Of a stretch of DNA of 5,459 nucleotides, positions 1 to 4,920 are shown piece after piece. The stretch comes from Marinospirillum sp. (GTDB lineage Bacteria; Pseudomonadota; Gammaproteobacteria; Pseudomonadales; Halomonadaceae). Position numbers and translations under genes: made by a program. The notes under the pieces were generated by a model that saw only the letters and a list, made by a program, of their open reading frames with translations, had not been told where the DNA came from and searched no databases. The stretch is taken from the NCBI GenBank assembly GCA_007116865.1, contig SKHR01000033.1:1-5459 (forward strand). The letters run 5' to 3'. Within the stretch, counting starts at the first letter, position 1. Every line of letters starts with the position of its first letter.

Positions 1-308
1 CCCCGATCAAAGTTCATATTGCCATCATCCGTGTTACTGGATGAGTGACCCTGGTAGCTGGCATTGGCATCAGGGTCTTTGCCCATCGCATCAGCAGTGC
101 CGCGTGCAACATAGTCATAGTCGCGGCTTTGCATCCGCCAGCTGGTGCCTAGCGTGAGCTGGGAGTTGACGTTGACATTGACATCACCCAGTTGAAAGTT
201 GGCCGCCTGGGTTTGGAAAGACAAACCCGCTACCGCTAAAGCGAGCAGACTTAAACGGGGTAAATGAGTGGTGAATCCTGTTTTTGGTGAGCAGTTTTTT
301 CGGCTCAT
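1..308 (-). CDS. DUF1302-family outer-membrane protein, N-terminal fragment (runs off left edge)
   Basis: The reverse strand reads 102 codons from an ATG at 306-308 to the window edge with no stop, so this is the 5' end of a longer gene. Residues 1-35 form a signal peptide: basic start (MSRK), hydrophobic core around LSLLALAVAGL (19-29), and likely cleavage after QTQA (32-35) or one residue later. The mature start resembles DUF1302 proteins: a beta-strand-like stretch with Leu-Gly-Thr-Ser-Trp-Arg (TLGTSWRMQSRD), then a loop ending in the family-like DDGNMNFDRG at the edge. Family members are usually 500 residues or more, predicted outer-membrane barrels, often next to DUF1329 genes and RND/MMPL transporters, with suggested but unproven roles in handling hydrophobic compounds. 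GAGGTG at 315-320 lies 6 nt before the ATG and supports this start. It is transcribed away from the ParA gene. The family call rests on remembered motifs; export is very likely. Confidence 0.8.
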   Translation of the reverse strand, partial: MSRKNCSPKTGFTTHLPRLSLLALAVAGLSFQTQAANFQLGDVNVNVNSQLTLGTSWRMQSRDYDYVARGTADAMGKDPDANASYQGHSSSNTDDGNMNFDR

Positions 309-467
309 GAAGAACACCTCTTTTATTGTTATGGGTCAGGGTGCGCGACCAGTCATGGGCATCAATGAGAGTGTGGAGCCTGACTGATCGAGGCTGACAG
401 CCGGTTGAGTCAAAACGGTCGTTTGATAACTCTGACTCTAGTCTGGTACTGCGACATTTTGCGGGCT

Positions 468-485
468 ATCACTCTTTAGAGTGAT
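468..485. repeat. perfect palindrome, candidate operator
   Basis: ATCACTCT-TT-AGAGTGAT has two perfect 8-bp arms around 2 nt and is followed by TTTTT on the plus strand (485-489). As RNA it could form a 7-bp stem with a 4-nt loop and a short U run, resembling a weak terminator, but no rightward gene ends here. Its position between divergent genes, 160 bp upstream of the DUF1302 start, fits a dimeric repressor or activator site better. The half-site AGAGTGA recurs at 623-629, and the reverse core ACTCT at 429-433 and 435-439. The cognate regulator is unknown and not in the window. Confidence 0.5.
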
Positions 486-561
486 TTTTCAAACGTGAAG
501 GGGTGTTAAAAGTGCGGCTTAAATCGAGCCAAAACAATCTATCTATTTGGTTTTATTGTTA

Positions 562-589
562 ATTATGAGATCAGCTTGCTTTTGCTCAA
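562..589 (-). promoter_or_regulatory. possible sigma-70 promoter for the DUF1302 gene
   Basis: On the reverse strand TTGAGC (584-589, 4 of 6 consensus -35 bases) is followed after 16 bp by CATAAT (562-567, 5 of 6 consensus -10 bases). Transcription would start near 555, giving an unusually long leader of about 250 nt before the DUF1302 ATG, with the 468-485 palindrome inside that leader. The match is fair only; a closer promoter of another class may have been missed. Confidence 0.3.
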
Positions 590-611
590 CCTTGTGATGC
601 TGTGTGGCTCC

Positions 612-641
612 GTAACAGTGGCAGAGTGAGGCGGTAACAGT
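612..641. repeat. direct repeat GTAACAGT x2, 22-bp period
   Basis: GTAACAGT occurs at 612-619 and 634-641, so the starts are 22 bp apart, about two helical turns. Both copies are followed within a base or two by GC (GTAACAGTGGC and GTAACAGTCGC). This places identical sequence on the same DNA face about 100 bp before the ParA gene. It could be a tandem regulator site or chance. Confidence 0.3.
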
Positions 642-737
642 CGCCTAGTCGATGAGTCTGGACAGCAGGGTTTCTGACAAGCAGAATGCAAAGGCAGTTC
701 AAGGCTTCGAGTGACTATTTCAGGATGAGGTTGAACC

Positions 738-1502
738 ATGCGTAGAGTCGTTTTCAATCAAAAAGGCGGTGTGGGCAAGTCCAGCATCACGTGCAACTTG
801 GCGGCAATCAGTGCAGCTCAGGGGGTGCCGACCCTGGTGATTGATTTGGACCCGCAGGGGAATTCCAGCCATTACCTGACCGGTCAGGCAGCGGAAACAC
901 TGCCGGACAGCATGTTCGACTTTTTTGAGCAGTCACTCACTCTGGGTGGTGGACGCCGCGCCTTAACGGACCTGATCCAGCCGAGTCAGTATGAAAACCT
1001 CTATGTGCTGGCCGCGCATCCAGAGCTGGAAAGTCTGGAAGCCAAGCTGGAATCCCGTTACAAGATTTATAAGTTGAAGGAAGCCCTGCAAGCCTTGGGC
1101 AATGACTATCAGATCTGGATCGATACGCCGCCCGCACTGAACTTCTTTTCTCGCTCCGCATTGATTGCGGCCCAGCGCTGCTTGATTCCTTTTGACTGTG
1201 ATGCTTTTTCACGCCAGGCCCTTTACTCCCTTCAAGCAGCGATTGATGAGTTGCGCTCAGATCATAACGAAGACCTGGCGATTGAAGGCATCGTGGTGAA
1301 CCAGTACAACGCACAGGCTAATCTGCCTCGGCAGTTGATTGAAGAGCTGCTCAGTGAGCAGCATCCGGTTTTGCCGGTGCATTTGACCAGCTCGGTCAAA
1401 ATGCGTGAGTCGCACCAGCTCTCCAAACCGTTGATTCACTCGGCACCCAAGCACAAGCTCACGCAGCAGTTTGTTGCCTTGCATGAGCTGCTGAATGGTT
1501 GA
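738..1502 (+). CDS. ParA/Soj-type P-loop ATPase, orphan (no ParB)
   Basis: A 254-residue cytoplasmic ATPase of the ParA/MinD (SIMIBI) class; relatives form ATP-dependent dimers, often on DNA, and position plasmids, chromosomes or protein complexes. The deviant Walker A motif KGGVGKSS is at residues 9-16 (signature Lys9, P-loop Lys14), the A' motif VIDLDPQGN at 34-42 (Asp36, Asp38), and Walker B IWIDTPP at 126-132. A ParA-like VVNQYNAQANLPRQ block (186-199) and a C-terminal VKMRESHQLSKPLIHSAPKHK block (220-240) complete the fold. Length is that of small chromosomal ParA proteins; there is no N-terminal DNA-binding extension and no MinD-type C-terminal membrane helix. GAGG at 727-730, 7 nt before the ATG, supports the start. 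No parB or parS is nearby; the stop overlaps the methyltransferase start by 8 nt. ATPase class is certain, the cargo unknown. It may serve the downstream RNA-modification genes or something encoded elsewhere. Confidence 0.9.
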   Translation: MRRVVFNQKGGVGKSSITCNLAAISAAQGVPTLVIDLDPQGNSSHYLTGQAAETLPDSMFDFFEQSLTLGGGRRALTDLIQPSQYENLYVLAAHPELESLEAKLESRYKIYKLKEALQALGNDYQIWIDTPPALNFFSRSALIAAQRCLIPFDCDAFSRQALYSLQAAIDELRSDHNEDLAIEGIVVNQYNAQANLPRQLIEELLSEQHPVLPVHLTSSVKMRESHQLSKPLIHSAPKHKLTQQFVALHELLNG

Positions 1503-2187
1503 GACTGACCGACCCCAGCCCTTGGGTGTGTCGGCGGCGGTCGTTTCCAATCAGGCAGGCGTTTTTGATGACTGGCAGGCGGTTCTGGATCGTCATCGGG
1601 CGCACCCCTTTCGTAAACCCATCGCGGATTTTAATCGCCTGGCTTTCGAGCAGGCGGCTGAGCACTGGTCGCGCCAGGGGGGTGAGCTGATCCTGGATTC
1701 AGGCTGCGGCGTGGGGCAAAGTACTCGCCTTTTGGCGGCGCGTTTTCCACAGGCTTGTGTGATTGGCGTTGATCGCTCAGCGGATCGGCTGACGCGCCAG
1801 TTGGGGCCGGTGCCCAGCAATGCCTGTTTGATTCGTGCCGATCTGGTGGATTTTTGGCGTCTGGCCAAAGCGGCAGGCTGGCAATTGCAGCAGCATTTTT
1901 TGCTTTATCCCAACCCCAGCCCCAAGAAAAAAGACTTTAAACTGCGCTGGCACGGACATCCGGTTTTTCCTGATTTACTCGCACTCGGCGGTCGGTTAGA
2001 GTGCCGCAGTAATTGGCGCATCTACTGTGAAGAGATGGCGCTGGCGTTAAACTATTTGGGTTTTTCTCCTCAAGTCAGCGCGCTAGAGGTGACGGAACCC
2101 TTAACCCCTTTTGAACGTAAATATCAGCTCAGTGGTCATGAGCTGTGGCAACTAGAAGTTAATTTGAATGCACCCAACCCAGCCTGA
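1495..2187 (+). CDS. TrmB-like SAM-dependent methyltransferase, divergent active site
   Basis: A 230-residue class I methyltransferase related to TrmB, which makes m7G46 in the tRNA variable loop. The SAM site looks intact: LILDSGCGVG (65-74), acidic Asp93 in GVDRS, and IRADLVDFW (113-121). TrmB landmarks follow: LLYPNPSPKKK (136-146), GGRLECRSNWRIY (165-177), and TPFE (204-207) with SGHELWQLEV (213-222) at the end. By motif alignment, Asn140 replaces the TrmB active-site Asp (PDPW becomes PNPS), and Asn173 replaces the substrate-binding Asp of TDW (here SNW). Lys144 and Thr204-Glu207 are kept. It is therefore a paralogue rather than a plain TrmB; a canonical trmB probably lies elsewhere. The ATG overlaps the ParA stop by 8 nt and has no good Shine-Dalgarno sequence, pointing to translational coupling. 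The first 25 or so residues are variable-looking, so the exact start is less certain than the family. Possible targets: a tRNA or another RNA; an inactive or binding-only role is also possible. Confidence 0.85.
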   Translation: MVETDRPQPLGVSAAVVSNQAGVFDDWQAVLDRHRAHPFRKPIADFNRLAFEQAAEHWSRQGGELILDSGCGVGQSTRLLAARFPQACVIGVDRSADRLTRQLGPVPSNACLIRADLVDFWRLAKAAGWQLQQHFLLYPNPSPKKKDFKLRWHGHPVFPDLLALGGRLECRSNWRIYCEEMALALNYLGFSPQVSALEVTEPLTPFERKYQLSGHELWQLEVNLNAPNPA

Positions 2188-2992
2188 TCCTGTCCCTGCT
2201 CCTACCCCAGAATTCAAGCAACGCCCAGCCGCTAAACCGCCGTCTGAATTTGAGCGCACAGTACGTCAAATGGCGGCCATGACAGACGCCGCTGCACACC
2301 CTCGTAAACCTTTTCAGGCGCGTGGCAGTTTTATCAAGCGCTGTGATGGGTGTCGGATGCCACGGGATTTTTGCATTTGTGGTTTTCGGACCCCGGTGAC
2401 AACCCAGGCAGAATTTTGGGTGTTGATGCATCGTGAAGAACTCAACAAACCCACCAATACCGCGCGTTTGATCGGTGATACGCTGCCTTCCAGTCGGGTA
2501 TTTATGTGGCAGCGTAACGCGCCTTCGGAGGCTCTGCTTGCCCTGTTGCAGGATGAGCGTTATCAGCCTTTTGTGATTTTTCCCGATGACCAACCGGACT
2601 ATCAGCATCGGGTGGTGGCGTATGATCAGGCGCGTGAAGCACAAACAGCGCGGATTCCGGTCTTTATTCTGCTGGATGGCACCTGGCGGCAGGCGAGGCG
2701 CATGTTTCGTAAAAGCCCCTATCTGGATCACTTGCCGGTGTTGCCGGTCAGATCCTCGCGCAAAACCCTGTATCGCCTGCGTAAACCTGCCTCAGAGGCG
2801 CATTTATGCACGGCAGAGGTCGGTATTGCCTTGTTAGAAATGGCAGGAGAGACCCGCGCAGCGCAAGTGTTGCAGCACTATTTTCAGGTGTTCAATGAGG
2901 GTTATGCGGCGGCCAGAAAACAAACGCCCGCCAGTTGGAGTGAGTCGATGCAGTGGTTGAGTGAGCAGGCCAGCCACCCGGTAGATGACTGA
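2168..2992 (+). CDS. tapT: DTW-domain tRNA-uridine aminocarboxypropyltransferase (TapT/YfiP-like)
   Basis: A 274-residue DTW/TDD-superfamily protein. E. coli TapT (YfiP) transfers the 3-amino-3-carboxypropyl group of SAM to U47 of tRNA, giving acp3U47. Visible hallmarks: a zinc-type cluster CDGCRMPRDFCIC (Cys59, 62, 69, 71); the block MHREELNKPTNTARLI (87-102), E. coli counterpart MFDTEPMKPSNTGRLI; the DxTW motif in LLDGTWRQARRMFRKSPYL (168-186, Asp170, Trp173); and YRLRKP (202-207) followed by CTAEVGIALLEMAGET (214-229). The last blocks match E. coli TapT closely. Residues 1-48 are Pro/Ala-rich, making it about 28 residues longer before the zinc cluster than E. coli TapT; ATGs at codons 35 and 38 are alternative starts. 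The gene overlaps the TrmB-like gene by 20 nt with only a weak AGAAG (2154-2158) upstream, consistent with coupled translation. It ends 20 bp from the convergent trxB stop. DTW membership is nearly certain; the U47 assignment is by similarity. Confidence 0.88.
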   Translation: MHPTQPDPVPAPTPEFKQRPAAKPPSEFERTVRQMAAMTDAAAHPRKPFQARGSFIKRCDGCRMPRDFCICGFRTPVTTQAEFWVLMHREELNKPTNTARLIGDTLPSSRVFMWQRNAPSEALLALLQDERYQPFVIFPDDQPDYQHRVVAYDQAREAQTARIPVFILLDGTWRQARRMFRKSPYLDHLPVLPVRSSRKTLYRLRKPASEAHLCTAEVGIALLEMAGETRAAQVLQHYFQVFNEGYAAARKQTPASWSESMQWLSEQASHPVDD

Positions 2993-3012
2993 CCTTTAAA
3001 ACGGATTGGTGA

Positions 3013-3960
3013 TCAAAGGCTGTCGAGATAACGCTCGGCATCCAGTGCCGCCATGCAGCCAGTACCGGCAGAGGTGATGGCCTGGCGATAGGTGTGATCG
3101 CTCACATCACCTGCGGCAAACACACCAGTCACGCTGGTCGCAGTGGCATTGCCGTTCAGACCGCTTTTCACCTTGATGTAGCCGCCTTCCATCTCTAGCT
3201 GGCCGGTAAACAGGTCGGTGTTGGGTTTATGGCCGATGGCGATGAACACCCCGGCAACATCAATTTGTTTTTCACTCTGATTCTGGGTCTGGCGCAGTTT
3301 CAGCCCAGTCACGCCCTGAGCGTCGCCCAGCACTTCTTCAAGCTGATGGTTCCACAGTATCTCGATATTGCCTTTTTCTGCTTTTTCCAGCAGTTGGTTT
3401 TGCAGAATTTTTTCTGCCTTGAGCGAGTCACGACGGTGAATCAGGGTGACTTTTTTAGCAATGTTGGACAGATACAGTGCTTCCTCAACGGCTGTATTGC
3501 CACCGCCGACCACGGCGACTTCCTGATTACGATAGAAAAAGCCATCGCAGGTGGCACAGGCTGAAACACCGCGCCCCATAAAGGCTTCTTCACTGGGTAG
3601 CCCCAGGTATTGAGCACTGGCGCCGGTGGCGATGATCAGCGCATCACAGGTGTATTGCCCCTGATCGCCAGTCAGCACAAAGGGTTTCTGCTTGAGATCG
3701 ACCTGATTGATATGATCAAACTGGATTTCGGTCTCAAAGCGCTCGGCATGTTTGCGCATCCGCTCCATGAGTTCGGGGCCTTGGACACCCTGATCGTCAC
3801 CGGGCCAGTTATCAACCTCAGTGGTGGTGGTCAACTGGCCGCCCATCTGCATGCCAGTGATCAACAGGGGTTTAAGGTTGGCGCGTGCAGCATAAACCGC
3901 TGCGGTATAACCGGCAGGGCCTGAGCCCAAAATAATCAGTTGGCTGTGACGTGCGCTCAT
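3013..3960 (-). CDS. trxB: thioredoxin reductase TrxB (NADPH)
   Basis: A 315-residue low-molecular-weight thioredoxin reductase: a cytoplasmic FAD homodimer passing electrons from NADPH to thioredoxin. It has the FAD-binding ILGSGPAGYTAAVYAARAN (10-28), LITGMQMGGQLTTTTEVDNW (33-52), the redox-active CATC (Cys135, Cys138) within GVSACATCDGFFY, the NADPH-binding VVGGGNTAVEEALYLS (150-165) with HRRD (175-178), and the second FAD motif FAAGDV (281-286), followed by YRQAITSAGTGCMAALDAERYL. Length and order match E. coli TrxB (about 320 residues). I chose the ATG at 3958-3960: AGGAG (3966-3970) sits 5 nt upstream. A GTG two codons earlier (3964-3966) overlaps that ribosome-binding site and is unlikely. 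It lies downstream of the peroxiredoxin gene on the same strand, with a terminator and its own probable promoter between; both serve the same reducing chain. It converges on tapT with no visible terminator in the 20-bp gap. Confidence 0.98.
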   Translation of the reverse strand: MSARHSQLIILGSGPAGYTAAVYAARANLKPLLITGMQMGGQLTTTTEVDNWPGDDQGVQGPELMERMRKHAERFETEIQFDHINQVDLKQKPFVLTGDQGQYTCDALIIATGASAQYLGLPSEEAFMGRGVSACATCDGFFYRNQEVAVVGGGNTAVEEALYLSNIAKKVTLIHRRDSLKAEKILQNQLLEKAEKGNIEILWNHQLEEVLGDAQGVTGLKLRQTQNQSEKQIDVAGVFIAIGHKPNTDLFTGQLEMEGGYIKVKSGLNGNATATSVTGVFAAGDVSDHTYRQAITSAGTGCMAALDAERYLDSL

Positions 3961-4011
3961 GATCACTCCTGAACAGGGTTAAAACAACAAGGACAATAAA
4001 GCCGATGGCGG

Positions 4012-4040
4012 ATTCTAGCACTCACCAGGACCCCAGACAA
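4012..4040 (-). promoter_or_regulatory. probable sigma-70 promoter of trxB
   Basis: On the reverse strand TTGTCT (4035-4040, 4 of 6 consensus) is followed after exactly 17 bp by TAGAAT (4012-4017, 5 of 6). Transcription would start near 4005, giving a leader of about 45 nt before the trxB ATG. The -35 element overlaps the end of the T tract of the upstream peroxiredoxin terminator, so the two signals are packed together. No OxyR-type or other operator was recognised. Confidence 0.5.
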
Positions 4041-4068
4041 AACAAGGGCCAGCATAGGCTGGCCCTTG
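4036..4068 (-). terminator. intrinsic terminator of the peroxiredoxin gene
   Basis: AAGGGCCAGC (4044-4053) and GCTGGCCCTT (4058-4067) are perfect inverted repeats around the 4-nt loop ATAG; C4043 and G4068 extend the stem to 11 bp. Read on the reverse strand, the stem is followed by GTTTTGTC (4043 down to 4036), a short U-rich tail. It lies 22 bp past the peroxiredoxin stop, the right place for a Rho-independent terminator of that gene. It separates the gene from trxB, although the interrupted T tract may allow some read-through. Confidence 0.85.
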
Positions 4069-4089
4069 GCGTTGACACTGTAAGCGGGA

Positions 4090-4692
4090 TTACAGTTTGC
4101 CAGATGCCTCGGAAAGGTAGTCAGCCACGCCTTTGGCGTCAGCTTTCATGCCTTTTTGACCTTTAGTCCAGCCAGCAGGGCAGACTTCGCCATGCTCTTC
4201 GTGGAATTGCAGTGCTTCAACCAGGCGAACCATTTCATCAACATTACGGCCCAGAGGCAGGTTGTTAACGATCTGGTGCTGTACCACACCTTCCTTGTCG
4301 ATCAGGAAAGAAGCGCGCAGTGCAACGCCTGCTTCTGGGTGCTCGATACCGTAAGCACGAGTGATTTCATGCTTCACGTCAGCAACCATAGTGAATTCGA
4401 CTTCACCGATGCCGCCGTTATCAGGGCTGGTGTTACGCCATGCGTGGTGAGTGAACTGGCTGTCGATAGAAACACCGATGACCTCAACGCCCAGCTCTTT
4501 GAACTTAGCCATGCGGTTGTTGTGGGCAATGATTTCTGAAGGACAAACGAAAGTGAAGTCCAAAGGCCAGAAGAAAACAACACGGTACTTACCGTCAGTG
4601 CTAGACAGTTTGAAGTTTTCTACAATGCTGCCGTCGCCCAGAACTGCAGCCGCTTCAAAATCGGGGGCTTTACGGGTCACTAATACGCTCAT
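4090..4692 (-). CDS. typical 2-Cys peroxiredoxin (AhpC/Prx1 family)
   Basis: A 200-residue cytosolic thiol peroxidase that reduces hydrogen peroxide, organic hydroperoxides and peroxynitrite. The peroxidatic Cys50 sits in PLDFTFVCPSE (43-53), giving the PxxxTxxC pattern, with Arg126 in ALRASFLID. The resolving Cys171 is in GEVCPAGW (168-175). A GGIG loop (93-96) is present, but the C-terminal helix has YLSEAS rather than the Tyr-Phe motif of overoxidation-sensitive Prx, so sensitivity cannot be assumed. The ATG at 4690-4692 is preceded by AAGGAG (4699-4704) at 6 nt; an in-frame ATG 14 codons earlier would place that ribosome-binding site inside the gene and was rejected. Codons are strongly biased (TTC, ATC, GAC, AAC, GTT and CGT favoured), suggesting high expression. 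No ahpF is adjacent, but trxB is next on the same strand, so thioredoxin is the likely reductant. I give no symbol because ahpC, prx and tsaA are used inconsistently. Confidence 0.96.
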   Translation of the reverse strand: MSVLVTRKAPDFEAAAVLGDGSIVENFKLSSTDGKYRVVFFWPLDFTFVCPSEIIAHNNRMAKFKELGVEVIGVSIDSQFTHHAWRNTSPDNGGIGEVEFTMVADVKHEITRAYGIEHPEAGVALRASFLIDKEGVVQHQIVNNLPLGRNVDEMVRLVEALQFHEEHGEVCPAGWTKGQKGMKADAKGVADYLSEASGKL

Positions 4693-4777
4693 GTGTGTCT
4701 CCTTGGTTAACATTTCAATCGGAAAAATTTCCATTGATTTGACGGTTTACTGGGGCTTTGCCCTAAAATCTATCGCC

Positions 4778-4806
4778 AGTTTAGGCACTCATTTGACTTT
4801 AATCAA
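4778..4806 (-). promoter_or_regulatory. candidate promoter of the peroxiredoxin gene
   Basis: On the reverse strand TTGATT (4801-4806, 4 of 6 consensus) and TAAACT (4778-4783, 4 of 6) are separated by 17 bp, in the 228-bp gap between the lipoprotein and peroxiredoxin genes. The upstream flank (about 4801-4830) is very A+T rich and could act as an UP element. The leader would be about 78 nt. No clear OxyR tandem site was found. The match is moderate and other starts in this AT-rich segment are possible. Confidence 0.35.
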
Positions 4807-4920
4807 TTTAATTAAGCCAATAATTCTAATAGGCGCTTGTAATCGCTGGTGGTTCATCCCTTAACTGAAAAGGATATAAGGCTCGTTAGAGGTAAATACA
4901 ACCCCTGACAAGCATTTAAC

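Larger units (their letters stand above)
309..737. other. divergent intergenic region (429 bp)
   Basis: Gene-free stretch between the leftward DUF1302 gene and the rightward ParA gene. It holds a perfect palindrome (468-485), an 8-bp direct repeat (612-619 and 634-641), a possible leftward promoter (562-589) and the ribosome-binding sites of both flanking genes. I could not find a convincing sigma-70 promoter for the ParA gene, nor a parS-like site (the GTTTCACGTGAAAC type is absent). A reverse-strand reading frame at 563-757 exists but its composition is not protein-like. The size is large for a simple divergent promoter region and suggests regulation of the DUF1302 gene. Confidence 0.7.

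Noticed and set aside
533..560. AACAAT...ATTGTT inverted repeat
   Set aside because: Six AT-rich base pairs across 16 nt in an AT-rich stretch; easily due to chance.
563..757. Reverse-strand 64-codon reading frame across the ParA upstream region
   Set aside because: It starts inside the ParA gene, has low-complexity Ser/Pro/His/Leu composition, and shows no ribosome-binding site or recognisable motif. It is treated as chance.
738..1502. Naming the ATPase gene parA, soj or minD
   Set aside because: There is no ParB partner, parS site or MinCE context, and no MinD membrane helix; only the superfamily can be supported.
3961..3966. GTG start for trxB two codons upstream
   Set aside because: The GTG overlaps the AGGAG ribosome-binding site; the ATG at 3958-3960 has proper 5-nt spacing and matches the family N-terminus.
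4693..4734. Upstream ATG adding 14 residues to the peroxiredoxin
   Set aside because: It would put the strong AAGGAG site inside the coding region and add residues not seen in the family; the ATG at 4690-4692 fits both.
4751..4763. GGGC-TTT-GCCC mini-hairpin in the peroxiredoxin leader region
   Set aside because: Only four strong pairs with a 3-nt loop; too small to call as an attenuator or riboswitch without comparative support.
4888..4906. Weak hairpin downstream of the lipoprotein gene (AGGGGT/ACCTCT on the reverse strand)
   Set aside because: Six pairs including one G-U, a 7-nt loop and no T tract; insufficient for an intrinsic terminator.
4693..4920. OxyR binding site before the peroxiredoxin gene
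   Set aside because: Isolated ATAG/CTAT fragments occur, but not in the spaced tandem pattern expected for OxyR.
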